Shown here: one piece after another, positions 18,428 through 26,397 of the stretch
Layout of the letters: each line of letters opens with the position of its first letter
Position numbering within the stretch: the stretch's first letter is position 1
Source of the DNA: Streptomyces sp. Act143
GTDB taxonomy: Bacteria > Actinomycetota > Actinomycetes > Streptomycetales > Streptomycetaceae
DNA length: 64,000 nt
Direction of reading: 5' to 3'
Assembly: GCF_003143935.1 (NCBI RefSeq)
Contig: NZ_QFRX01000001.1
Location: forward strand, 1,808,071-1,872,070
Position numbers and translations under genes: made by a program
Notes under the pieces: generated by a model
Databases searched by the model: none
What the model was told of the DNA's origin: nothing
What the model saw: the letters and a program-made list of their open reading frames with translations, nothing else

Positions 18428-19582
18428 ATGCGGGTCATCGGGCTGATGTCCGGCACGTCGTACGACGCGATCGACGCGGCGGCGGCCGATCTGGGGCTGG
18501 TCGGCGACAGCCTCGTCCTCAGGCCGCTGGGGCTGGTGAGCGAGCCGTACGACGACGAGCTGCGCGCGGCGCTCGCGGCCGCCCTGCCGCCGGGGACGAC
18601 CTCGATGGCCGAGGTGTGCCGGCTCGACACCCGCATCGGGCAGGCCTTCGCCGCGGCGGCCGTCCGGGCCGGACGCGAACTGTGCGACGGGCGAGCGGAG
18701 TTGGTCGCCTCGCACGGGCAGACCGTCTACCACTGGGCCGCAGAGGGCCGGGTGCACGGCACGCTGCAGCTCGGGCAGCCCGCCTGGATCGCGGAGGCGA
18801 CGGGGCTGAACGTCGTCTCCGACTTCCGGCCGCGGGACGTCGCCGCCGGCGGACAGGGCGCTCCGCTGGTCAGCCTGGTCGATCTGCTGTGGCTGCGCGG
18901 CCGGCCGGGCACACCGGTCGCGCTCAACCTCGGCGGCATCGCCAACCTCACCGCGCCCGACGGGACCGCCTTCGACACCGGGCCGGGCTGCGCGCTGATC
19001 GACGCGGCGGCCCGGGGGTTCAGCGGCGGACGCCTGGCGTACGACGCCGACGGGGCGCTCGCGGCCCGGGGCCGGGCGCACGAACCGCTCCTCGCCCGGT
19101 TGCTCGCCGAGCCGTACTACGCGCTGCCGCCGCCGAAGACGACCGGCAAGGAGCTGTTCCACCTGGGGCATCTCCAGGACGCCCTGGCCGGGTTCGGGAC
19201 GCTGTCCGCCGAGGACGTCGTCGCCACGCTGACCCTGCTCACGGCCCGCACGGTCGCCGACGCCGTACGGGCTCTCGACGCCACGGAAGTGATCGCCTCG
19301 GGCGGCGGGACACGCAATCCCACGCTGATGCGGATGCTCGGCGCCGAGCTGTCCGGGGTACGCCTGCGGACCTCGGACGGCCTCGGGCTGCCGGCGGACG
19401 CGAAGGAGGCGTACGCGTTCGCCGTGCTGGGGTTCCTGACCGTGCACGGGCTGCCCGGCACCGTGCCGGCGAGCACCGGCGCCCGGCACGCGCGCGTGCT
19501 CGGATCGGTGACTCCCGGGCGGGACGGGCTGCGGTTGCCGCCGCCCGCGCGGGTGCGTCCTGCACGACTCGTCCTGGAGTGA
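18428..19582 (+). CDS. anmK: Anhydro-N-acetylmuramic acid kinase
   Basis: 384 residues, the normal length for AnmK. The ATP-binding start MSGTSYDAIDAA is at residues 7-18, with the sugar-site segments FRPRDVAAGGQGAPLV near residue 137, NLGGIANLT near 170 and DTGPGCALIDA near 187. It opens the 1,6-anhydro ring of anhMurNAc and phosphorylates it to MurNAc-6-phosphate in cell-wall recycling. It lies 4 bp behind the MHS permease gene. That pairing suggests, without proving, that the permease handles a wall-derived or related solute. MurQ, the usual next enzyme, is not in the window. Confidence 0.94.
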   Translation: MRVIGLMSGTSYDAIDAAAADLGLVGDSLVLRPLGLVSEPYDDELRAALAAALPPGTTSMAEVCRLDTRIGQAFAAAAVRAGRELCDGRAELVASHGQTVYHWAAEGRVHGTLQLGQPAWIAEATGLNVVSDFRPRDVAAGGQGAPLVSLVDLLWLRGRPGTPVALNLGGIANLTAPDGTAFDTGPGCALIDAAARGFSGGRLAYDADGALAARGRAHEPLLARLLAEPYYALPPPKTTGKELFHLGHLQDALAGFGTLSAEDVVATLTLLTARTVADAVRALDATEVIASGGGTRNPTLMRMLGAELSGVRLRTSDGLGLPADAKEAYAFAVLGFLTVHGLPGTVPASTGARHARVLGSVTPGRDGLRLPPPARVRPARLVLE

Positions 19583-19628
19583 CCCAAATCCGCACCGGCC
19601 CTCTCATCCGGCTTTCACCGACGCCTCA

Positions 19629-19643
19629 TACGGTGGGGGCATG
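19629..19643 (+). promoter_or_regulatory. Candidate leaderless promoter of the DUF2510 gene
   Basis: TACGGT at 19629-19634, then six bases and the ATG at 19641. This matches the arrangement at 13426-13440 almost base for base. Confidence 0.4.
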
Positions 19644-20648
19644 ACGCAGGTGACTCCTCCCGGTTGGTATCCCGATCCCGGGCAGACAAATGACGGTCCC
19701 GCCACCGAGCGCTGGTGGGACGGCAAGGCATGGACGGACCAGACCCGCCCCGCGGGATCGGCCGCCGTATGGGGTCCTCCGGCGCAGGTCCCCGACGCGG
19801 GGGCGTACCCGGCCTACCCGACGTATCCGGCCCAGCCGCCGGCCGGCGGCCGCCGCGGGCTGCGGACGGGCACAGCCGTCGCGGTCGCCGTCGCGGTCCT
19901 CGCCAGCATCGGTGTCGGCGTGTGGGCGCTGGCCAGCGACGGCGGCGGGGACGGCGGCACCGCCAACTCCCAGCAGGGGCCCGGCGGCCAGGGCGGGCCC
20001 GGCGGCCAGAGCGGCGGCCAGGGCGGGCCGGGCGGCAACGGCGGGTCCGGCGGCCCGGGTGGTTCCGGCGGCTCCGGTGGCGCGTCGCCCTCGCCGCAGG
20101 AGTCCGAGGCGCCGAAGATCGAGAGCGGTGCGGTGACCGACTCGATCAGCGGGATCAGTCTTCCCATACCCGACGGCTGGTACGGCCAGGAGATCCAGGT
20201 CGGCGCGTCGGTCACGTCGAACGACTCCTACAAGTGCCCCGGCGAGACCTCGCAGACGTGCACCAAGGGCGGCGCCTACTCGGCGCCCGCGTCCGTGTTC
20301 GGCCACACCGACCGGACGGCCGAGGCGGTCGCCAAGGCGGACATCGCGGAGAACGCGAAGGAGTCCTACGGCGGCACCACCTACGGCTCCATCACCTCGC
20401 ACGACGTGCTCCTGTCGAAGGCGGTGACCGTCGCCGGGCAGAAGGGCTACCTGGTGCGCTGGAAGGCGGTCACGAGCAAGGGCGCCGACGGTTACGTCGA
20501 GTCCCTCGCCTTCCCCGCCCCCGGGAACGCGCAGCAGATCGTCGTGGTGCGTTTCGGCGTCGACGTGGGCGAGCAGCAGTCGGTGATCGACGACATCACC
20601 AAGGGGATCAAGGTGTCCACGGGCGGCGGCAGCGGCCAGAACGTCTGA
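19641..20648 (+). CDS. DUF2510 membrane-anchored protein with Gly-rich linker
   Basis: 335 residues. The N-terminal DUF2510 domain (PPGWYPDPG, ERWWDGKAWTDQTRP) occupies residues 6-40. One membrane helix lies near 78-97, followed by a low-complexity linker of Gly, Gln and Ser repeats up to about residue 148. An extracytoplasmic domain of about 185 residues ends the protein, with two cysteines (KCPGETSQTC) that may form a disulphide. DUF2510 is a short tryptophan-rich module common in actinobacterial membrane proteins, with unknown function. The gene has a leaderless-type promoter and is followed by a strong hairpin. Confidence 0.85.
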   Translation: MTQVTPPGWYPDPGQTNDGPATERWWDGKAWTDQTRPAGSAAVWGPPAQVPDAGAYPAYPTYPAQPPAGGRRGLRTGTAVAVAVAVLASIGVGVWALASDGGGDGGTANSQQGPGGQGGPGGQSGGQGGPGGNGGSGGPGGSGGSGGASPSPQESEAPKIESGAVTDSISGISLPIPDGWYGQEIQVGASVTSNDSYKCPGETSQTCTKGGAYSAPASVFGHTDRTAEAVAKADIAENAKESYGGTTYGSITSHDVLLSKAVTVAGQKGYLVRWKAVTSKGADGYVESLAFPAPGNAQQIVVVRFGVDVGEQQSVIDDITKGIKVSTGGGSGQNV

Positions 20649-20668
20649 CCCGTCCGCCGGACGGCAGT

Positions 20669-20715
20669 CGGCCGGGTGGGGCGCCTCTCCGCTCAAGAGG
20701 AACCCCACCCGGCCG
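20669..20715. terminator. Strong bidirectional hairpin between DUF2510 and tetR genes
   Basis: A perfect 13-bp stem, CGGCCGGGTGGGG with its complement CCCCACCCGGCCG, encloses a further 5-bp stem (CCTCT/AGAGG). It separates two convergent genes and has no U-run, as is usual for Streptomyces terminators. Confidence 0.8.
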
Positions 20716-20800
20716 GGGGGTGCGCGCCGCCCCCGTCCCCACGGTGCGGCGCGAGCAGGTCACCGTCCAGTCATCCCGTGGACGGCGGCCTGGGTCTTTC

Positions 20801-21430
20801 TCAGGTCGCGGGCCCTCCCGTCAGGCCCAGCGCGGGCAGCACGACCGCGTCGACGAAGCGGACCAGGTAGTCGGGATCGGCGTACTCGCCGTCCACGACG
20901 GGCCGCGCCCGGATCACCCCGAACAACTGGGCCGGGATGTACTCCAGCGCCGGCTGGTCGGCGGCGATCTCACCGCGCTCGACTGCGCGCCGGAGGATCT
21001 CGTTCAGCGCGGTGATCTCCGGGTGGACGAGCGCTTCACGCAGCGCCGTCGCCAGTTCCGCGTCCTGGGTGACGGCGTGTCCGAGGGCCTGGAGCAGCTT
21101 GGTGTCCCCCGTCGACCACCGGCCCGCGGCCCGCGCGACCTCGCGCAGGTCCTCCGCGAGCGATCCGGTGTCGATGCCCTCGAACTTCGAGACGCGCCGG
21201 GAGCGCAGCGCGGCCACCACGAACTGCGGCTTGGTCTTCCACTGCCGGTAGAGGGTGGACTTGCTGCACCGCGTGCTGGCGGCCACTCCGTCCATGGTCA
21301 CGGCCTCGTAGCCGCACTCCCGGATCTGTTCGAGCACGGCGTCGAAGAACTCCTGCTCACGCTCGCGCGAGATCTTGGAGCGGCGCGATGCGGCGACCGT
21401 CTCCGGTCCGTTCGCGGCCTGCGACGTCAT
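20801..21430 (-). CDS. TetR-family transcriptional regulator
   Basis: 209 residues. The helix-turn-helix is EAVTMDGVAASTRCSKSTLYRQWKTK near residues 42-67, followed by a typical all-helical ligand domain. It is divergent from the PAP2/DMT gene pair. The shared promoter contains five copies of a 10-bp palindrome at exact 16-bp spacing, so it very likely represses itself and that pair. The ATG at 21430 is preceded by AAGAGCC and is where TetR-like sequence begins. The inducing ligand is unknown; regulation of membrane-lipid or envelope genes is inferred from the neighbour. Confidence 0.92.
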   Translation of the reverse strand: MTSQAANGPETVAASRRSKISREREQEFFDAVLEQIRECGYEAVTMDGVAASTRCSKSTLYRQWKTKPQFVVAALRSRRVSKFEGIDTGSLAEDLREVARAAGRWSTGDTKLLQALGHAVTQDAELATALREALVHPEITALNEILRRAVERGEIAADQPALEYIPAQLFGVIRARPVVDGEYADPDYLVRFVDAVVLPALGLTGGPAT

Positions 21431-21512
21431 GGGCTCTTCTCCTCGTGTTCCAGTGCGGCTCGACCGGCCGCGGCCAAGGTTTTGAGGGCTGCATTCCAAG
21501 TGTGGCGCATGT

Positions 21513-21586
21513 CTATCGATACTCGAGTGTACCGGTACTCGATCGTATCGGTACACTGGCGTATCGGTACGCACCCGTATCGATGA
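21513..21586. promoter_or_regulatory. Array of five 10-bp palindromic operators with exact 16-bp period
   Basis: Sites begin at 21513, 21529, 21545, 21561 and 21577. They read CTATCGATAC, GTACCGGTAC, GTATCGGTAC, GTATCGGTAC and GTATCGATGA, with consensus GTAYCGRTAC. The array lies between the divergent tetR gene and the PAP2 gene and ends 19 bp before the PAP2 ATG, overlapping any promoter there. Confidence 0.85.
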
Positions 21587-21605
21587 GTGGGAACCGAGGA
21601 GCCCG

Positions 21606-22487
21606 ATGAGTTACCGGCGCTCCAGGAGTCACCAGCTCAACCCGCACCACCGTCAGCGAAGGGGCCGGGGGATGAATGCCCGCACCGAGCCTTCAGAGGG
21701 AGAGACCGACGCGATAGCGCGGCCTCCGCTCGTCCGTGAGCTCCTGCTTGTCGCGGGGCTCTTCCTCGTCTACAAGTTCGGCCGCCAGCTGGCGGCGGGG
21801 CACACCGGCGAGGCCTTCGGCAACGCGCACCGCGTGTGGGACCTGGAACGGGCCGTCCACCTGCCCGGCGAGGGCTCGGTGCAGAACCTGCTGCTGCACG
21901 GCGACACCCTCGTGCACCTCGCGAACACGTACTACGCGACGGTCCACTTCCCGGCCACCGCGGCCTTCCTGATCTGGCTCTACCTGCGCCGCCCCGGGCA
22001 CTACGTGTGGGCCCGCCGCGTCCTCGCCGCCGTCACCGCCGCCGCCCTGCTGGTGCACCTGGCCTTCCCGCTGGCCCCGCCGCGCATGCTCGCCGCGGCG
22101 GGCCTGGTGGACACCGCGAAGGTGTACGGGCCGTCGGTGTACGGCCCGCCGCAGACCGACCACCTGTCGAACCAGTTCGCGGCGATGCCCTCGCTGCACT
22201 TCGGCTGGGCCCTGATGGTGGCGATCGGCCTGATCGTGGCGACCCGGTCGCGCTGGCGCTGGCTGTGGCTGCTGCACCCGCTGCTGACCCTGACGGTGAT
22301 CGTCGGAACCGCGAATCACTACTGGCTCGACGCGATCGTGGCCACCCTGATGCTCGGCATCGCGCTCGTGGTGATCCACCCGCCCCGGCGGACGGCGGCC
22401 ACGCCGGACCCGGCGGACACCGCCGCTCCGGCATCCGCTCCCGCCGCGCGGACCGAGGAGAACGTCCTGGTCGGAGCGGGCCGATGA
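21606..22487 (+). CDS. PAP2-family membrane phosphatase (Aur1/Ipt1-like)
   Basis: 293 residues with about six membrane helices. The PAP2 catalytic motifs are visible as MPSLHFGWAL near residue 195 (C2, with its histidine) and ANHYWLDAIV near 237 (C3). The larger N-terminal part resembles the inositolphosphotransferase-like PAP2_3 subgroup, enzymes that act on phospholipid or prenyl phosphates at the membrane surface. The ATG at 21606 follows GAGGAG by 4 bp; ATG 21672 is possible and loses only a basic 22-residue leader. Its stop overlaps the next start (ATGA), coupling it to the DMT gene. It is probably under control of the divergent TetR. Confidence 0.88.
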   Translation: MSYRRSRSHQLNPHHRQRRGRGMNARTEPSEGETDAIARPPLVRELLLVAGLFLVYKFGRQLAAGHTGEAFGNAHRVWDLERAVHLPGEGSVQNLLLHGDTLVHLANTYYATVHFPATAAFLIWLYLRRPGHYVWARRVLAAVTAAALLVHLAFPLAPPRMLAAAGLVDTAKVYGPSVYGPPQTDHLSNQFAAMPSLHFGWALMVAIGLIVATRSRWRWLWLLHPLLTLTVIVGTANHYWLDAIVATLMLGIALVVIHPPRRTAATPDPADTAAPASAPAARTEENVLVGAGR

Positions 22488-23485
22488 GCGCCACCGTCCT
22501 CGCCGTCGTCCTGTCCCTCTTCTCCGCCGTCGCCTACGCGGCCGCCGCGGTCGCCCAGGAACGGCTGGCGTCCCGCGAACCCGGTTCGGGAGTGGCGCGG
22601 ATGCTCACCTCGGGCGCCTGGTGGTGGTCGGTGGTCCTGAACGCCTCCGCGGCGCTGCTGCACGTGGTGGCCCTCAAGTACGGCCCGCTCACCGTGGTCC
22701 AGCCGCTCGGCGCGCTCACCCTGGTCGCCGCCGTGCCGATGGGCGCGCGGGTGGCCGGACGCCGGGTCAGCGCCACGGAATGGCGCGGCACGGCGTTCAC
22801 GCTGCTCGGCCTGGCCGCGATCCTCGTCACGGCCTCCGGATCGGCCCCCGAGAACGTCCTGAGCACGCCCGAGGCGCTCGCGGTCGCCGGTGTGACGGCG
22901 GCGCTGATCGGTCTGCTGGCCCGCCGGGGCGCCCGTCCCGGGCTGCGGCACGCGACCGGCTCCGGCTTCGCCTCCGGAGTGGCCTCGGCGCTCACCCAGA
23001 CGGTGACGGTGGCGGCGACCGACCGCTCGGAGTCCCTGCTGAGCGTGCAGGTGATCGGCGTGGCCCTGCTGGTCGCGGCGTTCGCGGCGGGCGGTCTGCT
23101 GCTGTCGCAGGTGGCCTACCGGGGCGGTCTCGGCGCCCCGCTGGCCGTGGTGACCCTGGCCAACCCGGTGGCCGCCGCGGTGATCGGGCTCTCCCTGCTC
23201 GGCGAACGCCTCCAGGGGGGCGCCGCGGGCGTGCTGCTGGCGCTGGCGGGAGCGGGCGTGGCGGCCTGGGGCGTGGTGCTGCTGAGCCGGGTGGCACCGG
23301 AGCCGGCGCCCGCACCCAGCAAGGTCGTCGCCTCCGGCGGGCCCACCGGTTCCGAGCGGCCGGTGGCCGACGCCACCGACCACCCCGTGGCCGCCGTACT
23401 CGCCCTGGAGTCCGCGAAGGCGGCGGCCGAGCAGGGGCTGGTGCCCCGGCAGCCGCAGCAGCCGGGGCACCTCACCGCTCACTGA
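22484..23485 (+). CDS. DMT-superfamily membrane transporter
   Basis: 333 residues with nine or ten hydrophobic helices and a soluble Pro/Ala/Gln-rich tail of about 55 residues. The internal two-fold pattern (AYAAAAVAQERLASRE at the start, LKYGPLTVVQPLG near residue 62, TLANPVAAAVIGLSLLGERLQGG near 220) is that of EamA/DMT permeases. The substrate is unknown. The ATG at 22484 overlaps the PAP2 stop, so the two are translated together and probably serve one envelope or lipid task. The gene ends 16 bp from the convergent phospholipase. Confidence 0.85.
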   Translation: MSATVLAVVLSLFSAVAYAAAAVAQERLASREPGSGVARMLTSGAWWWSVVLNASAALLHVVALKYGPLTVVQPLGALTLVAAVPMGARVAGRRVSATEWRGTAFTLLGLAAILVTASGSAPENVLSTPEALAVAGVTAALIGLLARRGARPGLRHATGSGFASGVASALTQTVTVAATDRSESLLSVQVIGVALLVAAFAAGGLLLSQVAYRGGLGAPLAVVTLANPVAAAVIGLSLLGERLQGGAAGVLLALAGAGVAAWGVVLLSRVAPEPAPAPSKVVASGGPTGSERPVADATDHPVAAVLALESAKAAAEQGLVPRQPQQPGHLTAH

Positions 23486-23486
23486 T

Positions 23487-23500
23487 CCGCCGGCCGGCGG
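23487..23500. terminator. 14-bp perfect GC palindrome filling the gap between convergent genes
   Basis: CCGCCGGCCGGCGG occupies all but two bases of the gap between the DMT and phospholipase stop codons. It could fold as a compact two-way terminator, but the loop would be tight. Confidence 0.4.
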
Positions 23501-23501
23501 T

Positions 23502-25556
23502 CTACTCGGTGATGATCGCCGGGTCGCTCACGCCCGGCCGGCCGTTCTCCACGTGTCCGGCGAACCCGCGCAGGAACGCGGCGTCTGTGGCGGAGGTGAC
23601 GGTCAGGTCGTACCAGCGCCGGCTCGCCGCGAGGTCGATCGTGCGCTTGACGGTGGCGCCGGCCCGCACGGTCACGGTCGTGGCAGCACCGCCGTACCCG
23701 TCGACGATCTTCAGCCGGACGCTGCCGGCTCCCTTGTTGGTGAACGTCAGCTCGACGTCGTCGCCGCGGTGCCGCGCGGTGACCTCGGGACCGGCCGTCC
23801 TGTTCGCGCCCTTGAAGGAGCGCACGAACCCGTTGGGGCCGTGCACGGTGAGGTCGTACGAGCCGTTCGAGTACGCCGAGTTCCAGGTGTCCGCGACGGA
23901 CTTGCCGGCCTCGGTGGTGTACGTCCAGGGCCCGTCGGTGCGGTTGCCGGAGGTGACCAGGAAGCCCGCGCCCGCCTTGGCGCCGGAGGCGAAGGTCAGC
24001 GTGAACCTGCCGGCCGCCGCGTCGACGGAACCGTCCACGTGCGGGGCGTACTTCAGCGGGCGGGCCGGCCGCAGGCCGCGCTCCTGCTTCGGCAGCGCCG
24101 GGTTGGCCGGCGGGGTCGGCACGTAGTCGGGGTGCCGCAGCCGGTCCGGCGGCTCGTAACCGGCGGTGTCCGGGAGCGCCACCGGCTTGACGTCGGTGCG
24201 GGAGAAGTCGAAGGCCGCGGTCAGGTCGCCGCAGACGGCCCGCCGCCAGGGCGAGATGTTGGGCTCGTGCACCCCGAAGCGGCGCTCCATGAACCGGATG
24301 ATCGAGGTGTGGTCGAGGGTCTCGGAGCAGACGTAACCGCCCTTGCTCCAGGGCGAGACGACGAGCATCGGCACCCGCTGGCCGAGCCCGTAGGGACCGG
24401 CGACGTGGCCGCTGTCGCCCTTGAAGAGGTCGAGCGCCGGGTCCACCGTCGACTTGCCCTGTGCGGCGGAGGCCGGCGGGAAGGCGGGCACCACGTGGTC
24501 GAAGAAGCCGTCGTTCTCGTCGTACGTGATGAACAGCGCTGTCTTTGCCCACACCTCCGGCACGGAGGTCAGCGCGTCCAGGACCTGGGCGATGTACCAG
24601 GCGCCGTAGTTGGCGGGCCAGTTGGGGTGCTCGGTGAAGGCCTCGGGGGCGACGACCCAGGAGATCTTCGGCAGCCTGCCGGCCTTGACGTCGGCGCGCA
24701 GCTGGTCGAAGTAGCCCTCGCCCTTGGTGTGGTCGGTGCCGGTGCGGGCCTTGTCGTACAGCGGGTCGCCGGGCTGGGCGTTGCGGTACTGGTTGAAGTA
24801 CAGCAGCGAGTTGTCGCCGTAGTTGCCGCGGTAGGCGTCGTTGATCCAGCCCCAGGAGCCGGCCGCGTCGAGGCCGTCGCCGACGTCCTGGTAGATCTTC
24901 CAGGACACGCCCGCCTGCTCCAGGCGCTCGGGGTACGTCGTCCAGCCGTAGCCGGCCTCGTCGTTGCCGAGGACCGGGCCGCCGCCCTTGCCGTCGTTGC
25001 CCGTGTACCCCGTCCACATGTAGTAGCGGTTGGGGTCGGTGGAGCCGATGAACGAGCAGTGGTAGGCGTCGCAGACGGTGAAGGAGTCGGCGAGCGCGTA
25101 GTGGAACGGGATGTCCTTGCGCTCCAGGTACGCCATCGTCGTGGAGCCCTTGGACGGCACCCACTTGTCGTACCTGCCGCCCGCGAAGGCCGCGTGGCCG
25201 TCGTTCCAGCCGTGCGGGAGGTCCTGGACGAACGCCAGGCCCAGGTCGTCGCGGTCGGGGCGGAACGGCAGGATCTCCTTGCCGCCGCTGTCCTTCTGGT
25301 GCCAGACCGACTGGCCGTTCGCCTGCTTGACGGGCCGCGGGTCCCCGAAGCCGCGGACACCGCGCAGCTTGCCGAAGTAGTGGTCGAAGGAACGGTTCTC
25401 CTGCATGAGGACGACGATGTGCTCGACGTCCTCGATCGACCCCGTGCGGTGGTTCGCCGGGAGCGCCGCGGCGCGCTGGATGCTGCTCGACAGCGCGGTG
25501 AACGCCGTGGTGGCGCCCGCGAGTTGGAGGAATCTGCGCCGATTGACTTCGGGCAT
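23502..25556 (-). CDS. Phosphocholine-specific phospholipase C, Tat-exported
   Basis: 684 residues. The N-terminus carries a twin-arginine signal (NRRRFLQLAG, then a hydrophobic stretch and an AAAL region). The phosphoesterase domain starts with EHIVVLMQENRSFDHYFGKL, whose Glu-Asn pair is conserved in Mycobacterium and Pseudomonas PlcC/PlcH enzymes. Further conserved segments are YDENDGFFDHV and GLGQRVPMLVVSPWSKGG near residues 350-400. Two beta-rich C-terminal domains of the DUF756 type follow. It hydrolyses phosphatidylcholine or sphingomyelin outside the cell, releasing phosphocholine. Upstream lie two adjacent 11-bp units resembling a PHO box, consistent with induction on phosphate starvation. 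It appears monocistronic. Confidence 0.94.
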   Translation of the reverse strand: MPEVNRRRFLQLAGATTAFTALSSSIQRAAALPANHRTGSIEDVEHIVVLMQENRSFDHYFGKLRGVRGFGDPRPVKQANGQSVWHQKDSGGKEILPFRPDRDDLGLAFVQDLPHGWNDGHAAFAGGRYDKWVPSKGSTTMAYLERKDIPFHYALADSFTVCDAYHCSFIGSTDPNRYYMWTGYTGNDGKGGGPVLGNDEAGYGWTTYPERLEQAGVSWKIYQDVGDGLDAAGSWGWINDAYRGNYGDNSLLYFNQYRNAQPGDPLYDKARTGTDHTKGEGYFDQLRADVKAGRLPKISWVVAPEAFTEHPNWPANYGAWYIAQVLDALTSVPEVWAKTALFITYDENDGFFDHVVPAFPPASAAQGKSTVDPALDLFKGDSGHVAGPYGLGQRVPMLVVSPWSKGGYVCSETLDHTSIIRFMERRFGVHEPNISPWRRAVCGDLTAAFDFSRTDVKPVALPDTAGYEPPDRLRHPDYVPTPPANPALPKQERGLRPARPLKYAPHVDGSVDAAAGRFTLTFASGAKAGAGFLVTSGNRTDGPWTYTTEAGKSVADTWNSAYSNGSYDLTVHGPNGFVRSFKGANRTAGPEVTARHRGDDVELTFTNKGAGSVRLKIVDGYGGAATTVTVRAGATVKRTIDLAASRRWYDLTVTSATDAAFLRGFAGHVENGRPGVSDPAIITE

Positions 25557-25652
25557 GGGTGGGTCTGCCTCTCATCCAGGGGTGCGGATGGCCGGAACGT
25601 GACGGAAGGTGCGCGCAGCGAGTGTTCCAAGAGCACCAAACGTCAGGGAAGG

Positions 25653-25674
25653 GTCTGGTGACGCTCGTGTGAAA
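25653..25674 (-). promoter_or_regulatory. Candidate PHO box upstream of phospholipase C
   Basis: On the minus strand two abutting 11-bp units, TTTCACACGAG (25674-25664) and CGTCACCAGAC (25663-25653), share the TCAC core of Streptomyces PhoP direct repeats. They lie about 100 bp before the phospholipase start. The match is by eye only. Confidence 0.35.
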
Positions 25675-25772
25675 GTCGCCGGTACGCGAGGTGTTCCGGG
25701 CGGGCCACCCGGGGATGGTCGCGATCACGACGCAGACGACGCGCACGGATTCCCCGCCGGCCCATCGGCCCG

Positions 25773-26229
25773 TACGCCGCCTCCTCGCCGAGCGCCGGCA
25801 ACTCCCCCGTTCCGCTGCTGTCCACGTTCGCCGTCTTCGCGGTCGGGTTCTTCATGCGCCCGGTCGCCGGTGATCCTGGTCCTCGCCCGGCTCCTCCAAG
25901 GCCTCTCGGTGTACGGCGAGTTCGCGGCCTCGACGACCTTCCCGGTGGAGTCGGCGGGGCCGCGGCGCCGCGGCCTGTTCTCCAGCGTCCCGTACGTGTC
26001 GACGACCACCGGGCGGCTCGTCGCGTCCGGACTCGCGACGCCGCCGGTGGACACCTTGAGCGACGGGCAGATGAACGGCAGGGGGTGGCGCGTCCCGTTC
26101 GTGCTCGGCGCGGTGCTGAGCCTGGTCGGGTTCTGAATCCGGCGGTGCGGGCGGGAGACGCGCAGCGCCGAGCAGCAACAGGCGCCCCGCCCGGTCCTGA
26201 TGGGGGAGCCGGACCGGTGGCGGTGACGC
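25773..26229 (+). pseudogene. Decayed MHS-family permease (alpha-ketoglutarate permease-like)
   Basis: Three lesions break this gene. A first fragment in one frame (from 25773) reads STFAVFAVGFFMRPV, the start of the loop 2-3 signature. At about 25862-25870 the sequence jumps frame, with loss of the usual helix 3 segment, into VILVLARLLQGLSVYGEF and RRGLFSSVPYVSTTTGRL, then WRVPFVLGAVLSLVGF. There an in-frame TGA (26134-26136) sits where homologues have tryptophan before IRR, and the frame continues as ETRSAEQQQAPRP. The first helices and the whole C-terminal half are missing. It lies directly upstream of the Rieske oxygenase operon, so it was probably its uptake permease. Confidence 0.8.
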
Positions 26230-26314
26230 CCGCACCGCACCGGCCGCCCGGCGGGCCGTGGTCACGCCACTCCCTCACCTGGTCGCCGCCGTCCAGGCCC
26301 CTCGCATCGGAGTC

Positions 26315-26329
26315 TTCCGTGAGACGGAA
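26315..26329. promoter_or_regulatory. Inverted repeat upstream of the Rieske oxygenase gene
   Basis: TTCCGT-GAG-ACGGAA, with perfect 6-bp arms and a 3-bp spacer, ends 68 bp before the oxygenase start. It is a candidate site for the IclR regulator encoded at the other end of the operon. Confidence 0.5.
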
Positions 26330-26397
26330 GCGGTATTGCGCGCCCGAGACGCGCTTCCCGACGATGCCCTCATCGCCGACCGACGGGAGCCGCAACG

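Noticed and set aside
25609..26136. Treating the permease-like frame as an intact 175-residue gene
   Set aside because: The first half of that frame is not permease-like; the matching fragments are in two frames and the frame ends at a TGA that replaces a conserved tryptophan, so it is a pseudogene.
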